Shown: positions 53,731 to 57,196 of the stretch, one piece after another | Layout: every line of letters begins with the position of its first letter | Position numbering within the stretch: position 1 is the stretch's first letter | Source: a filamentous cyanobacterium ESFC-1 | GTDB taxonomy: Bacteria > Cyanobacteriota > Cyanobacteriia > Cyanobacteriales > Spirulinaceae | Length of the DNA: 57,196 nucleotides | Direction of reading: 5' to 3' | NCBI GenBank assembly: GCA_000380225.1 | Contig: KB904821.1 | Location: 2,331,276-2,388,471, forward strand | The notes under the pieces: model-generated | Databases searched by the model: none | What the model saw: the letters and a program-made list of their open reading frames with translations, nothing else | Told to the model about the DNA's origin: nothing | Position numbers and translations under genes: made by a program

Positions 53731-54612
53731 ATGTTAAAAATCGCCGCTTCGACTTGCGCTTTGTGTTTGGCTTTGGGGGGACTGAGTGGGGGAATGGCGA
53801 CGCTGAGGGCAGAAACCATGACCCCAGACGCGATCGCCCAAACCCCCATTACCGATAATATTGAACAAAAATTACAAGGCCGCTGGCAATTCGAGCAAGA
53901 CGGGGAAACAGTAACGCTAATTTTTGCCCCAGAAAATCAAGTCTTTTTTTTGCTACCGGATCGAGAAGATTCTACGATTGCCGTTCAAATGACGTATCAG
54001 ATCGATGCGAGTCGCGAACCGATGCACTTAGACTTGATTGCCAATCCTGACGAAATTGCCTTGACAGTATTCGATATTACAGAAGATGGTCAACTGCATC
54101 TTAATCTCAAGGTGACTCCAGGGGATGAACGACCCGAAGAACTGTTAGCCAGTGATGTGATGATGACGCGGGTTTCTGAGAGTACAGCCATTCCCGAAGA
54201 TATCCCCATTGTCAATTTAGACACCCCGGCCAACGAAGCCCCACCGATTCCGATTCAGTTTATAACAATTTTGTTACAAGGCCAGCAAGCCTATTATTTA
54301 GAGAATGGATCGTTTGCTGAGGAGGTGAGCGACCTGGGATTTGCTACGGTTTTGGAAACAGAGGATTATTATTATGAAATGAAGCGCGATCGCGATGGCA
54401 CTTCTAGGGTTACAATTGCAGCGATGCCCAAAACATCAGACTCGATTAGTTATGCAGGGGCTATCTTCGCAATTGAAACCAATGGCGAACGAGGCGCGAT
54501 CGCGGGAATCTGTCAAAGTGAGGAACCTTCCCCATCGCCCCCTGTACCGCAAATTTCCGCACAGAATGACCGGGAAATTCAATGTCCATCAGGGGCAAGT
54601 TTGATACAGTAA
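53731..54612 (+). CDS. Secreted hypothetical protein with type IV pilin-like segment
   Basis: From ATG 53731 the product is 293 residues with a signal peptide (MLKIAASTCALCLALGGLSG, ending TLRAETM). A TTG seven codons upstream is less likely. Residues about 45-135 look like a small beta-barrel domain (LQGRWQFEQDGETVTLIFAP). Residues about 180-275 resemble the C-terminal part of cyanobacterial type IV pilin-like proteins (LLQGQQAYYLENGSFAEEVS, DLGFATVLETEDYYYEMKRD). The N-terminal methylated helix of a real pilin is missing, so it is probably a soluble secreted derivative. It is divergent from znuA across the Zur box and may share its control. Confidence 0.8.
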   Translation: MLKIAASTCALCLALGGLSGGMATLRAETMTPDAIAQTPITDNIEQKLQGRWQFEQDGETVTLIFAPENQVFFLLPDREDSTIAVQMTYQIDASREPMHLDLIANPDEIALTVFDITEDGQLHLNLKVTPGDERPEELLASDVMMTRVSESTAIPEDIPIVNLDTPANEAPPIPIQFITILLQGQQAYYLENGSFAEEVSDLGFATVLETEDYYYEMKRDRDGTSRVTIAAMPKTSDSISYAGAIFAIETNGERGAIAGICQSEEPSPSPPVPQISAQNDREIQCPSGASLIQ

Positions 54613-54800
54613 TGGCAACAGTTGGAGTGTTAGCTCGACTGAACGCCAGTAAAGCCGCTTAACTTCAAGTGCGTTCTCTCCTTAATCAATAATCTCTATA
54701 GAAAACTTAAGGTGGGACTTGCCTTTGTCAACTTACCGATAAAGTATCGTTGACTTAACTCAACGTCCATCCGTTCTTGTCCACTGTTCCCAGGTTTAAA

Positions 54801-56261
54801 ATGAGTGCTATTCTTCAAGTTGGAAATCAACAAATTGCCGCCGATCAATTTGTTTCGCTGCTGAGTTCTTCACAGCTTTTACCGCAGTTACTCCGGGAAT
54901 TTTTCATCGAACAGGCGATCGCGTCCGTCGAATACACCCCCGAAGAATTGGATCGCTACTGTCAAGAATTAGCCCAGAAACCCGAAAACTACGGGCTACC
55001 TCCCCAAAAACTTCACGAAATTGCCCCGCGTAAATTAAAACTGCAAAAGTTTAAACTGCAAAACTGGGGAAATCAAGTCGAAAACACCTTTTTACACTGC
55101 AAAGAACAGTTAGACCGGGTGTTGTTTTCCCTGATTCAAAGCGAAGATGTAGAAGTCATCCAAGAATTATATTTTCGCTTGCAAGAAGGCGAAGAATCCT
55201 TTGCCAAACTCTCCACCCAATATTCCCAAGGCCCCGAAGCCCACAGCAACGGCTTAGTCGGCCCCATCGAACTGAATAACCTGCATCCCAAACTGGCGCA
55301 AGTCTTACGAGTGAGTCAACCGGGACAACTTTCTCCCCCGATTCGCATTGACAAGTGGTTAGCCATTGTCCGCCTCGAACGCTACATTCCGGCGCAATTT
55401 GACGAAAAATGCCAAGCCCGCTTACTCGATGAGTTGTTTGAAGCCTGGCTGCAAGAACAAATCGTCCAACACGCCGGGGCCGTTAATTTTACCGAAACTC
55501 GCGACGAAGCCCCCGCCAACCTCCCTGAAGAAACCCTCGAAGGAGAACTCGAACCCCCCGCCCCCGAAACCCTCGAACCGAGTGCGATCGCGCCCCAACC
55601 GGAAACCCAACCCCTGGCATTACCGATGCGATCGCAGTCTTCCCCTTGGCAAAAAGCCGCCGGCTGGATCGCCGTGGCTTTAATTCCCTTTGGCTTGGGA
55701 ATGCTGACCCTAGAAGGAATGAATCGTTACCAAGCCCGACAAAATCCGACGAACATCGACTCCCTGACCGCTTCTACTTCTAGCGCCACCGTCGCGAACA
55801 ATCAACCCACTCCGGTCTTCACCGAAGCCGTCAACAACGCCATGGCCGCGGCCAACTTAACCCAATCGGCTCAATCCAATCAAGATTGGCAAGAAGTGGT
55901 GAATCATTGGCAAGACGCGATCGCCTTTATGGAGGAAGTCACCCCCCAAAGCGATAACTACGAAGTCGCTCAAACCAAAATCCCCGAATATGAAGGCTAC
56001 CTCGCTTATGCCGAGAAAATGGCCAATCGCGCCGTAGACCCCTTCCGAGACGCGGTGAATAATGCCATGCGAGCCGCCGAACTCGCCCAAACCGCCCAAT
56101 CGACCTCGGAGTGGGAAACCGTCGCGTCCTACTGGCAAAACGCGATCGAGTCGATGGAAGCAGTTCCGAGCAATCATCCGCGAGCCGATGTCGCCCAAGA
56201 AAAGGCGGTAGAATACCAAGGCTATTGGGAATACGCCCAAGCAAAAACGGCTAGTATTTAG
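54801..56261 (+). CDS. Parvulin-type peptidyl-prolyl isomerase fused to TM and duplicated C-terminal repeats
   Basis: The 486-residue protein starts at ATG 54801 (MSAILQVGNQQIAADQFVSL). Residues about 1-120 are a SurA-like helical N-domain, and about 120-215 a parvulin domain (LYFRLQEGEESFAKLSTQYS, GLVGPIELNNLHPKLAQVLR, VSQPGQLSPPIRIDKWLAIV). An acidic Pro/Glu linker, one TM (AAGWIAVALIPFGLGMLTLE, about 285-305) and two 73-residue repeats (AVNNAMAAANLTQSAQSNQD / AVNNAMRAAELAQTAQSTSE, each with a WxxVxxxWQ(D/N)AI motif) follow. The N-terminal half therefore lies on the cytoplasmic side unless the TM is inverted. A heptanucleotide array follows one base after the stop codon. Confidence 0.88.
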   Translation: MSAILQVGNQQIAADQFVSLLSSSQLLPQLLREFFIEQAIASVEYTPEELDRYCQELAQKPENYGLPPQKLHEIAPRKLKLQKFKLQNWGNQVENTFLHCKEQLDRVLFSLIQSEDVEVIQELYFRLQEGEESFAKLSTQYSQGPEAHSNGLVGPIELNNLHPKLAQVLRVSQPGQLSPPIRIDKWLAIVRLERYIPAQFDEKCQARLLDELFEAWLQEQIVQHAGAVNFTETRDEAPANLPEETLEGELEPPAPETLEPSAIAPQPETQPLALPMRSQSSPWQKAAGWIAVALIPFGLGMLTLEGMNRYQARQNPTNIDSLTASTSSATVANNQPTPVFTEAVNNAMAAANLTQSAQSNQDWQEVVNHWQDAIAFMEEVTPQSDNYEVAQTKIPEYEGYLAYAEKMANRAVDPFRDAVNNAMRAAELAQTAQSTSEWETVASYWQNAIESMEAVPSNHPRADVAQEKAVEYQGYWEYAQAKTASI

Positions 56262-56359
56262 TTATTGGTTATTGGTTATTGGTTATTGGTTATTGGTTAT
56301 TGGTTATTGGTTATTGGTTATTGGTTATTGGTTATTGGTTATTGGTTATTGGTTATTGG
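56262..56359. repeat. STRR array, 14 exact copies of TTATTGG
   Basis: Fourteen exact tandem heptamers start directly after the TAG of the preceding gene. CTCCTCCCC, CGGGGAAAAGAGCGCCCCTA and CGATTGCC-type short repeats follow to 56460, in the same order as at 35395-35505. Confidence 0.97.
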
Positions 56360-56481
56360 TCATTTCTTCCCCCTCCTCCCCCTCCTCCCCCTCTGGGCGG
56401 GGAAAAGAGCGCCCCTACACCCCGATTGCCGATTGCCCACTGCCGATTGCCCCCAAAACCCCCACTGCCCCTTAATCGCTA

Positions 56482-57196
56482 ATGACTGAAAATCCTATCG
56501 CCGCGATCGCGACCACGCCGACCGCAGCCCGCACTTTAGCGCCATTGTGCGAACATCTCGACGGGACGCTGTGGCTGCCGGAAAAACTGAATGATGTTGC
56601 CAACGGCCAGGTTTATACCGGGTCGCTCAAAGCGCATTTAGAGAGCCTCTGGGCGACTCAGAAGGCGTTGATTTTTGGGTTGGCGACCGGGGCGGTGGTG
56701 CGGTTGATTGCGCCGTTGCTGCGGGATAAAGCGACCGATCCGGCGGTGTTGGTGATTGACCCGGAAGGGAAGTTTGTCGTGAGTTTGTGTGGAGGTCATC
56801 AGGGAGGGGGCGATCGCCTCACTCAAGAAATTGCCGCTTTTTTGAATGCGACCCCCATTATTACCGGGGCGAGTCATGGGTTGGATTTGCCCGGAATTGA
56901 CGTTCTAGGGGTTCCGTTTGGCTGGCGCAAGGGAAAAGGCGATTGGACGGCGATCGCGTCTGCTATCGCCCATTCTCAGCCCGTACAGGTGATGCAGGAA
57001 GCGGGATCGACCCTGTGGCAAGACCATCTCCCCGCGTCTCATTCATTTGTGTTTGATCGGAAGGACACCCATCTGCCGCGAGTGTATATTACCCCGAAGC
57101 AATATCCCCCCGATCCTGTCCCGCAAGTTTACTGGCATCCCCGCGTGTTGTGGGTGGGGATGGGTTGCGAAAGAGGAACGAGTTTTGAGTTAATTG
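56482..57196 (+). CDS. cbiG: CbiG-type cobalt-precorrin-5A hydrolase, N-terminal part (gene runs off the window)
   Basis: CbiG opens the delta-lactone of cobalt-precorrin 5A in the anaerobic cobalamin pathway. From ATG 56482 (MTENPIAAIATTPTAARTLA) 238 residues are present before the window end. Family features are KAHLESLWATQKALIFGLAT, GAVVRLIAPLLRDKATDPAV, VIDPEGKFVVSLCGGHQGGG and DRLTQEIAAFLNATPIITGA, then a linker to LWVGMGCERGTS at the C-terminal CbiG domain start. In many cyanobacteria CbiG is fused to the precorrin-3B methyltransferase CobJ; that part would lie beyond the window. No cobalamin riboswitch is seen in the repeat-rich upstream region. Confidence 0.92.
   Translation, partial: MTENPIAAIATTPTAARTLAPLCEHLDGTLWLPEKLNDVANGQVYTGSLKAHLESLWATQKALIFGLATGAVVRLIAPLLRDKATDPAVLVIDPEGKFVVSLCGGHQGGGDRLTQEIAAFLNATPIITGASHGLDLPGIDVLGVPFGWRKGKGDWTAIASAIAHSQPVQVMQEAGSTLWQDHLPASHSFVFDRKDTHLPRVYITPKQYPPDPVPQVYWHPRVLWVGMGCERGTSFELI

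Noticed and set aside
56360-56481. Cobalamin riboswitch before cbiG
   Set aside because: The region consists of short repeats and lacks the B12-box; it is also too short.

Overview
The window is cyanobacterial chromosome. HIP1 octamers (GCGATCGC) occur throughout, and the gene content is typical of the phylum: fbp-zwf-opcA, the carboxysome protein CcmO, a large ferredoxin-type glutamate synthase, panD, rsmH, uvrB, dxs, RNase Z and CbiG. Heptanucleotide STRR arrays, many small inverted-repeat elements and several degraded toxin-antitoxin genes suggest a filamentous, probably non-heterocystous (Oscillatoriales-like) strain. No rRNA, tRNA, CRISPR array or intact transposase gene was recognised.

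Layout. 0-3.5 kb: minus-strand oxidative pentose phosphate operon fbp-zwf-opcA. 3.7-8.1 kb: a GGDEF/EAL sensor flanked by wreckage, namely an ankyrin fragment, the tail of a FecCD-type permease and an internally deleted MFS exporter. 8.4-12.6 kb: a membrane protein, a VapBC-like pair, a secreted glycine-rich/collagen-like protein, and a UPF0175/DUF3368 pair with a truncated toxin. 12.6-18.6 kb: ccmO and, divergently, glutamate synthase. 18.8-22 kb: an AT-rich accessory island. It has a vMAP-type HTH gene divergent from a 65-residue precursor-like peptide and a MvdD/MdnC-type ATP-grasp ligase (a candidate graspetide/RiPP locus), followed by three small TA-like genes including a xisI homologue. 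22.4-35 kb: cell-wall proteins (M23 peptidase, SH3/peptidoglycan-binding protein), rsmH, uvrB, an HtrA/Deg protease, a TrpD2-family gene and a LysR regulator. 35.5-40.8 kb: panD and an Mrp-type Na+/H+ antiporter operon (C-D-E-F-G-DUF4040-B) interrupted by a small IS200/IS605-type element and by a heptanucleotide repeat block. 41-47.7 kb: small proteins, a SpoIID-type protein, RNase Z and a second GGDEF/EAL sensor. 48-49.1 kb: an ArsP-type permease pseudogene split by a second IS200/IS605-type element. 49.1-49.8 kb: an array of nested repeats. 49.8-57.2 kb: dxs, a DUF4278 protein, znuA with a Zur-like box, a pilin-like secreted protein, a parvulin-like protein with duplicated C-terminal repeats, and the start of cbiG.

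The points most worth following are the candidate graspetide locus with its phased direct repeats and attenuator, and the two non-autonomous IS200/IS605-type elements. For both elements, conceptual excision restores the interrupted coding arrangement exactly, and their right-end hairpins differ by compensatory base changes. Repeat elements have reshaped several transcription units here, supplying a stop codon and a Shine-Dalgarno sequence in one case and displacing one in another.
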